DNA of 64,000 nt, from positions 2,170,001 through 2,234,000 of the forward strand of contig NZ_CP096258.1 of assembly GCF_023205015.1 (NCBI RefSeq). The letters are read 5' to 3'. The notes under the pieces are model-generated. The model did not search any database, was not told the DNA's origin, and saw nothing but the letters and a program-made list of their open reading frames with translations. A program made the translations under genes and the position numbers. Origin of the DNA: Providencia rettgeri (GTDB taxonomy: Bacteria; Pseudomonadota; Gammaproteobacteria; Enterobacterales; Enterobacteriaceae). Shown piece by piece: positions 46,208 to 54,606 of the stretch (its first letter is position 1; each line of letters opens with the position of its first letter).

Positions 46208-46259
46208 TCTGGCGATTACCAAAGAAGTGTGAATATTCAATAAGATCACACAACAACAT
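46176..46259 (-). CDS. 27-residue leader peptide of the ABC-F gene
   Basis: A perfect ribosome site AAGGAGG (46267-46273) lies 7 nt before an ATG; the frame encodes 27 residues starting MLLCDLIEYSHFFGNRQSS and ending FILR, then TAA. It ends 101 nt before the ABC-F start codon. The last third of the leader codons forms one arm of the first hairpin, the standard geometry of a leader-peptide switch. No run of a single amino acid is present, so an antibiotic- or stress-sensing stall is more likely than amino acid sensing. The ABC-F gene itself has a weak ribosome site. Confidence 0.72.
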   Translation of the reverse strand: MLLCDLIEYSHFFGNRQSSGFHSFILR

Positions 46260-46301
46260 AAATTAGCCTCCTTAATATTCATCTAGTTAATCGATGAGGT
46301 A

Positions 46302-46331
46302 ATTATAGCAAATATATTATTTAATCAACAA
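46302..46331 (-). promoter_or_regulatory. Promoter of leader-ABC-F transcript
   Basis: On the minus strand, TATAAT (46302-46307) lies 18 nt downstream of TTGTTG (46326-46331), about 30 nt before the leader ribosome site. Confidence 0.65.
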
Positions 46332-46509
46332 TGTCTAGAAATGCGTTGTTTAATGATTATTGTAAAAGCAGTATTGTTGTAGATGTAAGTATATTCGCAG
46401 GTATAAATGATACTTATATCATGCGCGAAGAGATGAATAATATTGCTGTGAATTGGGTTCTTGTTATGTAACGTTTAAAATCATGATTCAAATAACAAGA
46501 GAGCCCCAA

Positions 46510-46986
46510 ATGAATGTAGAAATAAAAACCGCAACCCGTGATGACGCTGCTTTGATATTAGATATGATCATTGAATTGGCAGATTATGAAAAAGCACGTC
46601 ATGAAGTTAAAGCCTCGGTGGCCGATATTGAAAACTCCCTATTTGGCGCTAATTCAAGCACAGAAGCTTTAATCTGTTATGTGGATGGGACGCCCGCAGG
46701 ATATGCCGTATTCTTTACTAGCTATTCAACATGGTTAGGCAATAACGGTATTTATTTAGAGGATTTATATGTCTCCCCTGATTTTCGAGGTGCGGGAGCA
46801 GGAAAAAAATTATTAAAGCATATTGCAGTGCTAGCCGTAGAACGAAAGTGCCAACGGTTGGAATGGAGTGTGTTAGATTGGAATCAGCCTGCGATTGATT
46901 TTTATAAAAGTATTGGTGCAGAGCCTCAAGATGAATGGGTTCGCTACCGAATGGATGCGAAAACAATTGCGCAATTCGCTAATTAG
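46510..46986 (+). CDS. GNAT N-acetyltransferase, diamine/spermidine acetyltransferase-like
   Basis: A 158-residue GNAT protein. The start at 46510 (MNVEIKTATRDDAALILDMI) is chosen over an in-frame start 19 codons upstream because it fits the fold and has AAGAGAG upstream. The acetyl-CoA loop is SPDFRGAGAGKKLL, and YLEDLYV plus WNQPAIDFYKSIGA match the spermidine/spermine acetyltransferase (SSAT/PaiA-like) group. Polyamine or related amine acetylation is inferred; the substrate is not proven. Confidence 0.82.
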   Translation: MNVEIKTATRDDAALILDMIIELADYEKARHEVKASVADIENSLFGANSSTEALICYVDGTPAGYAVFFTSYSTWLGNNGIYLEDLYVSPDFRGAGAGKKLLKHIAVLAVERKCQRLEWSVLDWNQPAIDFYKSIGAEPQDEWVRYRMDAKTIAQFAN

Positions 46987-46994
46987 CTTGCTCA

Positions 46995-47013
46995 CCCCCC
47001 GATGTTCTCGGGG
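46995..47013. terminator. Hairpin between GNAT and enolase-superfamily genes
   Basis: CCCCCGA (46995-47001) pairs with TCGGGGG (47007-47013) between convergent genes. Confidence 0.65.
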
Positions 47014-47033
47014 GAAGTTAACTAGTTTTAAAA

Positions 47034-48131
47034 TTATTTATCACAACGGTAATAGGTTAGTTTATCTTCATCTACCATAATACCCGTCCCCGGTGCCGTT
47101 GAAGCCTCCGCGAAACCCTCTTTAATGACTAAAGGAACTGCGCTCAAATCATCTGCAATTTCAAGGAAATTTGTTAGTTCTGCTGCATGTTGGCAAGTAT
47201 TTTTTCTTGCGCAGGCAAATTGGATATTAGCTAGCGTACCTAACTGAGTATCTCCTTGATTACCCACGTATACCGGCACTTGTAAACCTTCACATAATGC
47301 TGCAATTTTAGCGGATTCAGTAAAGCCTGTACGCGCTGTTTTGATACAAATAAATGAAACCATTCCGTCATTGATTTCTTGAGCAACATCATTAAGAGAT
47401 GTGCAACTCTCATCACCGCAAATAGGTTGAGCCAGCACATTCGCCAATTTTTTGCGACCTATACGATCACTGGCTGGGGAGGGTTCTTCGAAAAATAAAA
47501 AATTTTCATCACGCAAAGATTGAGCTGCATAAATAGCATCATGAGCAGGCCAGCCATGATTAGAGTCAAGATATAAACAGGCTTCTGGCATAGCTTTGCG
47601 TAATGCTTTGCATGCAGTGATGTCCGCATGAACATTACGACCCGTTTTTACCTTAAATGTTGTCACTCCATATTTGTCTTTCATCATCAACGCGTGTTCA
47701 ACCATTTTTTGTGGTTGGTCGTAACCTATCATATGGCTAACTGCGATTTTATTATCCCATCCACCCAAAAGTTGATAACAGGGGCGTTGGTATAACTGAC
47801 CTAATGCATCCCAAATGGCCATATCTATTGCCGCCCGGGCGGTTTGATTTCCAGTAACCCACCGCATTGCATGATAGACACGTTCAATATTTCTAAGATC
47901 AATATTTGTCAGTGAAGGCCAAAACCAAGATTGGATAGCATAAATGATAGACGCTTGGGATTCGCCATAAATATAAGGTCGTGATGGGGCTTCTGCGCAG
48001 CCTATTATCCCTTCATCAGTATGAATACGGACTAATACATTTTCCACTTCAGTAATGCTACCTGTGGCAAACTCAAGTGGTGTTAAATAAGGAATTTTAT
48101 AAGGAATAGTCTCTATTCGTATGATTTTCAT
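47034..48131 (-). CDS. Mandelate racemase / muconate lactonizing enzyme family protein
   Basis: A 365-residue enolase-superfamily enzyme. Visible motifs are the KxK general base FKVKTG, the metal-ligand series LYLDSNHGW (Asp), FFEEPSP (Glu) and ICGDES (Asp/Glu), and a second catalytic Lys in FICIKTARTGF. Such enzymes abstract a proton alpha to a carboxylate; the MLE subgroup includes muconate cycloisomerases, dipeptide epimerases and cis-3-hydroxyproline enzymes. There is no metabolic gene next to it to suggest a substrate. It stands alone on the minus strand. Confidence 0.85.
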   Translation of the reverse strand: MKIIRIETIPYKIPYLTPLEFATGSITEVENVLVRIHTDEGIIGCAEAPSRPYIYGESQASIIYAIQSWFWPSLTNIDLRNIERVYHAMRWVTGNQTARAAIDMAIWDALGQLYQRPCYQLLGGWDNKIAVSHMIGYDQPQKMVEHALMMKDKYGVTTFKVKTGRNVHADITACKALRKAMPEACLYLDSNHGWPAHDAIYAAQSLRDENFLFFEEPSPASDRIGRKKLANVLAQPICGDESCTSLNDVAQEINDGMVSFICIKTARTGFTESAKIAALCEGLQVPVYVGNQGDTQLGTLANIQFACARKNTCQHAAELTNFLEIADDLSAVPLVIKEGFAEASTAPGTGIMVDEDKLTYYRCDK

Positions 48132-48769
48132 TATATTTCACTCATGTTATAAAGAAAAAAAACAGCCATATTGGATTTACTATGAGTAAATTTAGCGCTA
48201 ATTACCGGATTAAAAATGAGAGCTAAGTCAAATTATAGTCTTAAAACGATTGGTTAAAGATATGAGGAAGACGAAAAGCACAATGAGTGCAAAAAAGTGG
48301 CTAAAATGATGGGTCTTGAGCTATCTAATTTAGTTGATAAAATTTAACATGTATTTTCTTTGCGGAATAAATGCAAAAGTATTTTGAGTCATTAATTTAT
48401 TATTTATGGTATTTACGCATAAAGTATTTGTTAAATTTAGATAATTTATTGTATCGAAAAGTTAAGCCATTTAGCATGATATAAAACATTTTTGGGCATT
48501 AAATGCGGTATCTGTACCATATTCGTTTATGCAATGATTTTTGTGATGAAAGACAGTATATGTTTGTTAGTTAACTGATAAAATTTTATAAAATATAAAA
48601 AAATATAATAATAAACCAGATCTGCTTTTTATCGGATCTAAGAATAGCATCACCTATTGAGATATACGTATTTCAGCTGTAAACAGTTATTCCATTTTAT
48701 TAATTCACCTGGGGTAATAATCATAAATAATTGTTGAATGTTGTTTTTCATATAAAGAAAAGGGATGGT
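48132..48769. other. 640-bp AT-rich divergent region
   Basis: No gene is supported. A 29-codon frame around 48258-48347 (containing KVAKMMGLELSNLVDKI) ends in a stop but has no start or ribosome site; it may be a decayed gene end. The region must hold promoters for the flanking divergent genes. AGATC/GATCT half-sites occur near 48619-48638. Confidence 0.4.
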
Positions 48770-49840
48770 ATGAAAATAAATAAGCAAAAAATATCTTTTT
48801 ACATCATTTTAATATTAATTATTGTAGCAGGTGGTCTTTATTACTGGAATGTTAATTCAGGCGGGCTACCTGCTGGGTTCGCGCAAAGTAATGGTCGCAT
48901 AGAAGCAACGGAAATTGATATTGCTACTAAGACTGCCGGGCGCATTGAGACGATTAATGTTAAAGAAGGGGATTTTGTTAAAGAAGGGCAAGAACTTGCT
49001 CGTATGGATACGCGAGCCCTCCAGGAACAGCTCCATGAAGTACAAGCTCAATTACGCCAAGCAGTTAGCGCGGTGACGACAGCCGAATCAGCATTAGCGC
49101 AACGTAAAAGCGAAAAAGTTGCAGCCCAAGCGGTTGTTCGTCAACGTGAAGCGGAATTAGATGCTGCACAGAAACGACTAAATCGCTCTAGAGCTTTGGT
49201 GAGAACAAACGCAGTTTCCCAACAACAAGTGGATGATGATACCGCACAGATGCAAGGTGCTCGCGCAGCACTGGAAGCGTCGAAAGCCCAAGTGGCTGCT
49301 GCGACATCAGCGATTGATTCTGCGAGCGCGGGTATTGTTCAAGCTAAAAACCGTGTTGATGCAGCGACAGCAACGGAACGTCGTATTATCGCGGACTTAG
49401 ATGACAGTATTCTCAAAGCACCGAGAAACGGACGTATTCAATATCGTGTAGCAGAACCCGGTGAAGTCCTTGGTGCTGGTGGACGAGTTTTGAATATGGT
49501 CGATTTGAGTGATGTGTATATGACCTTTTTCTTACCAACAGAAGACGCAGGTAAAGTTGCTTTAGGGAGTGATGTCCACATTATACTCGATGCCGCACCA
49601 AATATCGTGATCCCAGCGAAAGCCACCTTTGTAGCAAGTGTCGCACAATTCACGCCGAAAACCGTAGAAACACAAAATGAACGCTTAAAATTAATGTTCA
49701 GAGTACGTGCGCGTATTTCTCCTGAATTATTAGAGCAACACCTCGAATATGTGAAAACTGGGCTACCTGGAAAAGCGTATGTGCGTTTAGATCCGAATGA
49801 ATCTTGGCCTGCTGAACTTGAGGTGAGATTACCACAATGA
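48770..49840 (+). CDS. yhiI: HlyD-family periplasmic adaptor YhiI
   Basis: A 356-residue membrane-fusion protein. The start at 48770 (MKINKQKISFYIILILIIVA) has AGGGAT upstream and fits E. coli YhiI (355); an in-frame TTG upstream does not. One N-terminal membrane anchor, a biotinyl-lipoyl half (GRIETINVKEGDFVKEGQEL), a long Ala/Gln-rich coiled coil (about 80-205), then the second lipoyl half and beta-barrel (RNGRIQYRVAEPGEVLGAGG). It is the adaptor of the yhiI-rbbA-yhhJ set and overlaps rbbA by 4 nt. Confidence 0.93.
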   Translation: MKINKQKISFYIILILIIVAGGLYYWNVNSGGLPAGFAQSNGRIEATEIDIATKTAGRIETINVKEGDFVKEGQELARMDTRALQEQLHEVQAQLRQAVSAVTTAESALAQRKSEKVAAQAVVRQREAELDAAQKRLNRSRALVRTNAVSQQQVDDDTAQMQGARAALEASKAQVAAATSAIDSASAGIVQAKNRVDAATATERRIIADLDDSILKAPRNGRIQYRVAEPGEVLGAGGRVLNMVDLSDVYMTFFLPTEDAGKVALGSDVHIILDAAPNIVIPAKATFVASVAQFTPKTVETQNERLKLMFRVRARISPELLEQHLEYVKTGLPGKAYVRLDPNESWPAELEVRLPQ

Positions 49841-52593
49841 CCAATAAACTGATGGATGATGTGATTATCGATATACAGCATGTCAGCCAACATTATGGTG
49901 ATAATTGTGCGTTGGATGACATTGTACTTTCCATCCCAGCCAGAAAAATGGTTGGGTTGATTGGCCCAGATGGTGTAGGGAAATCAAGCCTGATTTCTCT
50001 GATCGCAGGGGCAAGAGTGATTCAACAAGGCCAAATAACAGTACTTGATGGTGACATGAATGATATTGAACACCGTCGTGCAGTTTGCCCTCGTATCGCT
50101 TACATGCCTCAAGGGTTAGGAAAAAACCTTTACCATACGTTGTCAGTTTATGAAAACGTTGATTTTTTTGGCCGGTTATTTGGCCAATCAAAAGCTGAGC
50201 GTGAATATCGCATTCAAGACTTACTTGAAAGTACTGGCTTAGCACCCTTTAAAGATCGTCCTGCTGGCAAGTTATCAGGGGGAATGAAACAAAAGCTGGG
50301 GTTATGTTGCGCCTTAATTCATGATCCTGACTTATTGATTTTGGATGAACCTACCACTGGGGTTGACCCCTTATCTCGCGCACAGTTTTGGGATTTGATT
50401 GATCGCATTCGTTTGCGACAAACCAATATGAGTGTTTTGGTCGCAACCGCATATATGGAAGAAGCGGAGCGCTTTGATTGGCTAGTGGCAATGGATGATG
50501 GCAAAGTGCTCGCTACAGGCCATGCCTCTGAATTAAAAGCCCAAACGCAATGTGATGACCTTGAAGCTGCATTTATTGAATTACTGCCAGAAGAAAAACG
50601 CAGTGGGCACAAAAAGGTCGTGATCCCTGCGCGTGATACCTCGAAAGACAATATTATTGCCATTGAAGCCCAAGACCTGACCATGCGTTTCGGTAACTTT
50701 GTGGCGGTTGACCATGTGAATTTTAAGATCCCAAAAGGGGAGATTTTTGGTTTCTTAGGCTCGAATGGTTGTGGCAAGTCAACCACGATGAAAATGTTGA
50801 CGGGTTTGTTACAAGCCAGTGAAGGGCAGGCATGGCTATTTGGCCAAGAAATAGACCCGAAGGATATCGAAACACGCAAGCGTGTCGGCTATATGTCACA
50901 AGCATTCTCGTTATATAGTGAACTGAGTGTTGAGCAGAACCTCGTGCTTCATGCCAAGCTTTTTCATATATCTGAGGATAAAATCCCTCAGCGAGTTGAC
51001 GAAATGTGCCAACGTTTTGAGCTTGAAGAAGTCAGGGATACCATGCCAGATGACCTGCCTCTGGGTATTCGCCAGCGCTTATCGTTGGCCGTAGCGGTGA
51101 TCCACGAACCAGAGATGCTAATACTGGATGAGCCAACTTCAGGCGTAGACCCCGTTGCCAGAGATATGTTCTGGAATTTAATGGTTGATTTATCAAGACG
51201 TGACGGCGTCACAATTTTTATCTCCACCCACTTTATGAATGAAGCGGAGCGCTGTGATCGCATTTCACTCATGCATGCAGGTAAAGTCTTAGATTGTGAT
51301 ACTCCCGCTAACCTGACCAAGAAAAGAGGGCTTGGCACGCTTGAAGAAACCTTTATCGCCTATTTACAGGATGCCGTGGGGGATGCAGGACAAGGACAAG
51401 AGACCGCGCCAGAGTTCCATGTTGACCCTGAACTAAAAGAACAAGCGACCGAAGCGTTAAAAAAACGTTTTAGTTTGCGTCGGTTATTCAGCTATTCCAT
51501 ACGGGAAGGCATGGAGTTACGTCGTGATCCAGTACGTTCAACATTGGCGTTATTGGGAACGGTCATTCTTATGTTTATCATGGGTTACGGTATCAGTATG
51601 GATGTGGAAAACTTACGTTTTTCAGTGCTAGATCGTGACCAAACTGGGCTAAGCCAGGGATATACGTTGAACTTAGCTGGTTCACGTTATTTTATCGAAC
51701 AACCACCAATCAAGGATTATGATGATTTAGAAGCGGGTATGCGTAGCGGTAATATTACTGTTGCGATAGAAATTCCACCTAATTTTGCAAGGGATGTAGC
51801 CCGAGGGAGTAACGTTAAAATTGGTGTGTGGATTGATGGTGCCATGCCAAACCGTGCTGAAACTGTTCGTGGCTATGTACAAGCGATGCACTTAGCATGG
51901 CTGAGCACGATGGCTGCACGCCAACCAGCTGGCGTTGCAGGGATACCGGCTATCGACATTGAGACTCGATATCGTTATAACCCAGATGTTCGTAGCTTGC
52001 CGGCAATTGTTCCCGCGGTTATTCCATTATTATTAATGATGATCCCAGCCATGCTGAGCGCGTTGAGTGTTGTTCGGGAAAAAGAGCTCGGTTCGATTAT
52101 CAACCTTTATGTTACTCCGATCACCAAATTAGAGTTTTTGCTTGGAAAACAGCTCCCTTATATTTTATTGGGTATGTTTAACTTTGTGCTACTTTGTATA
52201 TTATCGGTATATATATTTGGTGTTGAATTTAAAGGCAGTTTTCTGACGTTAACGTTGGCTGCCTTTTTGTATATCAGTATTGCAACAGGCATGGGGTTAT
52301 TAATTTCATGTTTTATGAAAAGCCAAATTGCGGCAATTTTTGGGACTTCTATCATTACGTTGATACCCGCAACTCAATTTTCAGGAATGATTGACCCTGT
52401 CTCATCATTGGAAGGTATTGGCCGCTGGGTTGGGATGGTTTATCCAACATCACATTTTTTGACTATCACGCGAGGAACTTTCTCTAAGGGATTAAATTTA
52501 TTCGATTTACAATCATCATTTATCCCATTACTGATCACCATACCTTTGGTTATTGGGCTAAGTGTTCTATTCCTGAAAAAGCAGGAGGCATAG
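49837..52593 (+). CDS. rbbA: Ribosome-associated ATPase / putative transporter RbbA
   Basis: A 918-residue fusion (911 in E. coli) of two ABC ATPase domains and a C-terminal ABC-2 permease domain. Domain 1 has GPDGVGKSS, LSGGMKQKLG and LLILDEPTTGVDP. Domain 2 has GSNGCGKST, a degenerate signature PLGIRQRLSLA, and LILDEPTSGVDP. The membrane part (about residues 555-918) has a large periplasmic loop and a helix bundle. E. coli RbbA was described as ribosome-bound ATPase, yet its gene context (adaptor YhiI, permease YhhJ) suggests an export system. It is followed 2 nt later by yhhJ. Confidence 0.94.
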   Translation: MTNKLMDDVIIDIQHVSQHYGDNCALDDIVLSIPARKMVGLIGPDGVGKSSLISLIAGARVIQQGQITVLDGDMNDIEHRRAVCPRIAYMPQGLGKNLYHTLSVYENVDFFGRLFGQSKAEREYRIQDLLESTGLAPFKDRPAGKLSGGMKQKLGLCCALIHDPDLLILDEPTTGVDPLSRAQFWDLIDRIRLRQTNMSVLVATAYMEEAERFDWLVAMDDGKVLATGHASELKAQTQCDDLEAAFIELLPEEKRSGHKKVVIPARDTSKDNIIAIEAQDLTMRFGNFVAVDHVNFKIPKGEIFGFLGSNGCGKSTTMKMLTGLLQASEGQAWLFGQEIDPKDIETRKRVGYMSQAFSLYSELSVEQNLVLHAKLFHISEDKIPQRVDEMCQRFELEEVRDTMPDDLPLGIRQRLSLAVAVIHEPEMLILDEPTSGVDPVARDMFWNLMVDLSRRDGVTIFISTHFMNEAERCDRISLMHAGKVLDCDTPANLTKKRGLGTLEETFIAYLQDAVGDAGQGQETAPEFHVDPELKEQATEALKKRFSLRRLFSYSIREGMELRRDPVRSTLALLGTVILMFIMGYGISMDVENLRFSVLDRDQTGLSQGYTLNLAGSRYFIEQPPIKDYDDLEAGMRSGNITVAIEIPPNFARDVARGSNVKIGVWIDGAMPNRAETVRGYVQAMHLAWLSTMAARQPAGVAGIPAIDIETRYRYNPDVRSLPAIVPAVIPLLLMMIPAMLSALSVVREKELGSIINLYVTPITKLEFLLGKQLPYILLGMFNFVLLCILSVYIFGVEFKGSFLTLTLAAFLYISIATGMGLLISCFMKSQIAAIFGTSIITLIPATQFSGMIDPVSSLEGIGRWVGMVYPTSHFLTITRGTFSKGLNLFDLQSSFIPLLITIPLVIGLSVLFLKKQEA

Positions 52594-52595
52594 GG

Positions 52596-53723
52596 ATGAT
52601 CCGTAAAATTCAGAATATTTTTAACCTAGGCGTCAAAGAATTACGTAGTTTAGGCCGTGATAAAGCGATGTTAGCTTTGATTGTTTTTGCTTTTACGGTG
52701 TCGATTTATTCGTCAGCAACCGTGACGCCTGGATCTTTACATAATGCGCCTATTGCGATTGCTGACCAAGATAAGTCACAGTTATCAAATCGAATAATCA
52801 ATAGTTTTTATGCGCCTTATTTCTTACCCCCTGTTGATATTACGCCAGACCAAATCGATGGTTTGTTAAACCGTGGTTCATATACATTTGCATTAGATAT
52901 TCCGCCTAATTTTCAACGTGATGTGCTTGCCGGACGGCACCCAGAAATTCAGGTAAATATTGATGCAACAAGGATGAGCCAAGCTTTCTTAGGAAATAGT
53001 TATATTCAAAATATTACTTTAGGGGAAGTGAATGAGTTTCTAGCAAAATACCGTAGTAATGCGAGTTTACCTGTCGATTTGGAAGTGCGCATGCGCTTTA
53101 ACCCCAACTTGACGCAGTCGTGGTTTGGTTCTGTTATGGCAATTATTAATAATATCACCATGTTATCAATTGTTTTAACGGGAGCGGCGCTGATCCGCGA
53201 GCGGGAACACGGTACAGTCGAGCATTTGATGGTTATGCCACTCACGCCATTTGAAATTATGATGTCGAAAATATGGTCAATGGGATTAGTGGTACTGATT
53301 GCATCAGGCGTTTCCTTAATTTTGGTGGTAAAAACATTGCTACAAGTCCCCATCGAAGGGTCTATCTTATTATTTATGTGTGGGGTAGCCCTGAGTCTAT
53401 TCGCGACAACGTCGATTGGTATCTTTATGGGGACGATTGCGCGGTCTATGCCTCAATTTGGTTTATTGATGATCTTAGTGCTATTACCATTAAATATGCT
53501 TTCTGGTGGGATGACAGCGCGAGAAAGTATGCCTCAGCTTGTTCAAGATATTATGTTAACCATGCCGACAACGCACTTTGTTAGCCTAGCTCAGGCTATT
53601 TTATATCGCGGTGCTGGCTTCCAAATTGTTTGGCCTCAATTTGCGGTGCTCGTGGTGATTGGCGCTGTTTTCTTTTCCCTCGCACTCATTCGTTTTCGTA
53701 AAACGATTGCCACCATGGCATAA
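52596..53723 (+). CDS. yhhJ: ABC-2 type permease YhhJ
   Basis: A 375-residue inner-membrane permease (374 in E. coli). One N-terminal span, a periplasmic domain (about 45-165), then about five spans with the ABC-2 signature IREREHGTVEHLMVMPLTPF. It is the third component of the yhiI-rbbA-yhhJ system, starting 2 nt after the rbbA stop. Substrate unknown. A strong terminator follows. Confidence 0.94.
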   Translation: MIRKIQNIFNLGVKELRSLGRDKAMLALIVFAFTVSIYSSATVTPGSLHNAPIAIADQDKSQLSNRIINSFYAPYFLPPVDITPDQIDGLLNRGSYTFALDIPPNFQRDVLAGRHPEIQVNIDATRMSQAFLGNSYIQNITLGEVNEFLAKYRSNASLPVDLEVRMRFNPNLTQSWFGSVMAIINNITMLSIVLTGAALIREREHGTVEHLMVMPLTPFEIMMSKIWSMGLVVLIASGVSLILVVKTLLQVPIEGSILLFMCGVALSLFATTSIGIFMGTIARSMPQFGLLMILVLLPLNMLSGGMTARESMPQLVQDIMLTMPTTHFVSLAQAILYRGAGFQIVWPQFAVLVVIGAVFFSLALIRFRKTIATMA

Positions 53724-53766
53724 CGGACTGTACATAAAATAGCCTTTATAAATAGATCTTATAAAT

Positions 53767-53799
53767 AAAACGCTTGCTGAATGGCTCAGCAAGCGTTTT
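53767..53799 (+). terminator. Terminator of yhiI-rbbA-yhhJ
   Basis: A 14-bp perfect stem, AAAACGCTTGCTGA (53767-53780) with TCAGCAAGCGTTTT (53786-53799), around a 5-nt loop. T-residues end the stem. Confidence 0.92.
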
Positions 53800-53830
53800 A
53801 ATGCTTCACCTATTAATTGTTATGACATAG

Positions 53831-53867
53831 TTAGGTTGTGCCTATCAAATCGATAGCGGGTAATGAT
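53831..53867. promoter_or_regulatory. OxyR-like binding site upstream of ahpC
   Basis: The 37 bp fit the OxyR pattern of four spaced tetranucleotides: TTAG..CTAT, a 7-nt centre (CAAATCG), then ATAG..TGAT. The inner halves CTAT-N7-ATAG are perfect; the outer ones diverge. The site lies 58-94 nt before the ahpC start. OxyR control of ahpCF is established in enterobacteria. Confidence 0.65.
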
Positions 53868-53924
53868 TGGATAAAGCTGCTGTAAAACAGTAACTTAATA
53901 GGCAACCAAACAGGAGAACATCAT

Positions 53925-54488
53925 ATGTCATTAATTAATACTCAAATCAAACCATTTACTAATCAAGCATTTAAAAACGGTGAATTCATCGAAGTTTCTG
54001 AAAAAGATGTTGCAGGTAAATGGAGCGTTTTCTTCTTCTATCCAGCAGACTTTACTTTTGTTTGCCCAACTGAATTGGGTGACATTGCAGACCATTACGA
54101 AGAATTCCAAAAATTAGGTGTTGAAATTTTCTCTGTTTCTACCGACACACATTTTACCCATAAAGCATGGCACGCAAGCTCAGAAACTATCGGTAAAATC
54201 AAATATGCCATGATCGGTGACCCAACAGGTGCATTAACACGTAACTTCGAAAACATGCGTGAAGATGAAGGTTTAGCAGACCGTGGTACTTTCGTTGTTG
54301 ACCCACAAGGTATTATTCAAGCGATTGAAGTTACTGCAGAAGGCATTGGCCGTGACGCTTCAGATTTACTGCGTAAAGTAAAAGCGGCGCAATATGTTGC
54401 TAGCCACCCAGGTGAAGTTTGCCCAGCTAAATGGAAAGAAGGTGATGCAACGCTGTCTCCATCTTTGGACTTAGTCGGCAAAATCTAA
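53925..54488 (+). CDS. ahpC: Alkyl hydroperoxide reductase peroxiredoxin AhpC
   Basis: A 187-residue typical 2-Cys peroxiredoxin, identical in length to E. coli AhpC. The peroxidatic Cys47 lies in FVCPTE and the resolving Cys166 in GEVCPAKW. It reduces H2O2 and organic hydroperoxides and is recycled by AhpF. Strong ribosome site (AGGAG). The first gene of ahpCF, under a predicted OxyR site. Confidence 0.98.
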   Translation: MSLINTQIKPFTNQAFKNGEFIEVSEKDVAGKWSVFFFYPADFTFVCPTELGDIADHYEEFQKLGVEIFSVSTDTHFTHKAWHASSETIGKIKYAMIGDPTGALTRNFENMREDEGLADRGTFVVDPQGIIQAIEVTAEGIGRDASDLLRKVKAAQYVASHPGEVCPAKWKEGDATLSPSLDLVGKI

Positions 54489-54526
54489 TTAATCTAACTT
54501 GATTGATTAATTACTGAATAATTCAG

Positions 54527-54550
54527 GTTGCAGGTGTTTAGGCCTGCAAC
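54527..54550 (+). other. Hairpin between ahpC and ahpF
   Basis: GTTGCAGG (54527-54534) pairs with CCTGCAAC (54543-54550). No T-run follows; it may partly terminate or protect ahpC mRNA so that AhpC exceeds AhpF. Confidence 0.6.
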
Positions 54551-54606
54551 TTGGATCATGACGGGTATATGTACCCGATTTTACGATAAAAATTAAAGGG
54601 GATTAC

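Noticed and set aside
48258..48347. Short frame resembling the end of a regulator
   Set aside because: No start codon, no ribosome site and too short to assign; at most a decayed relic.
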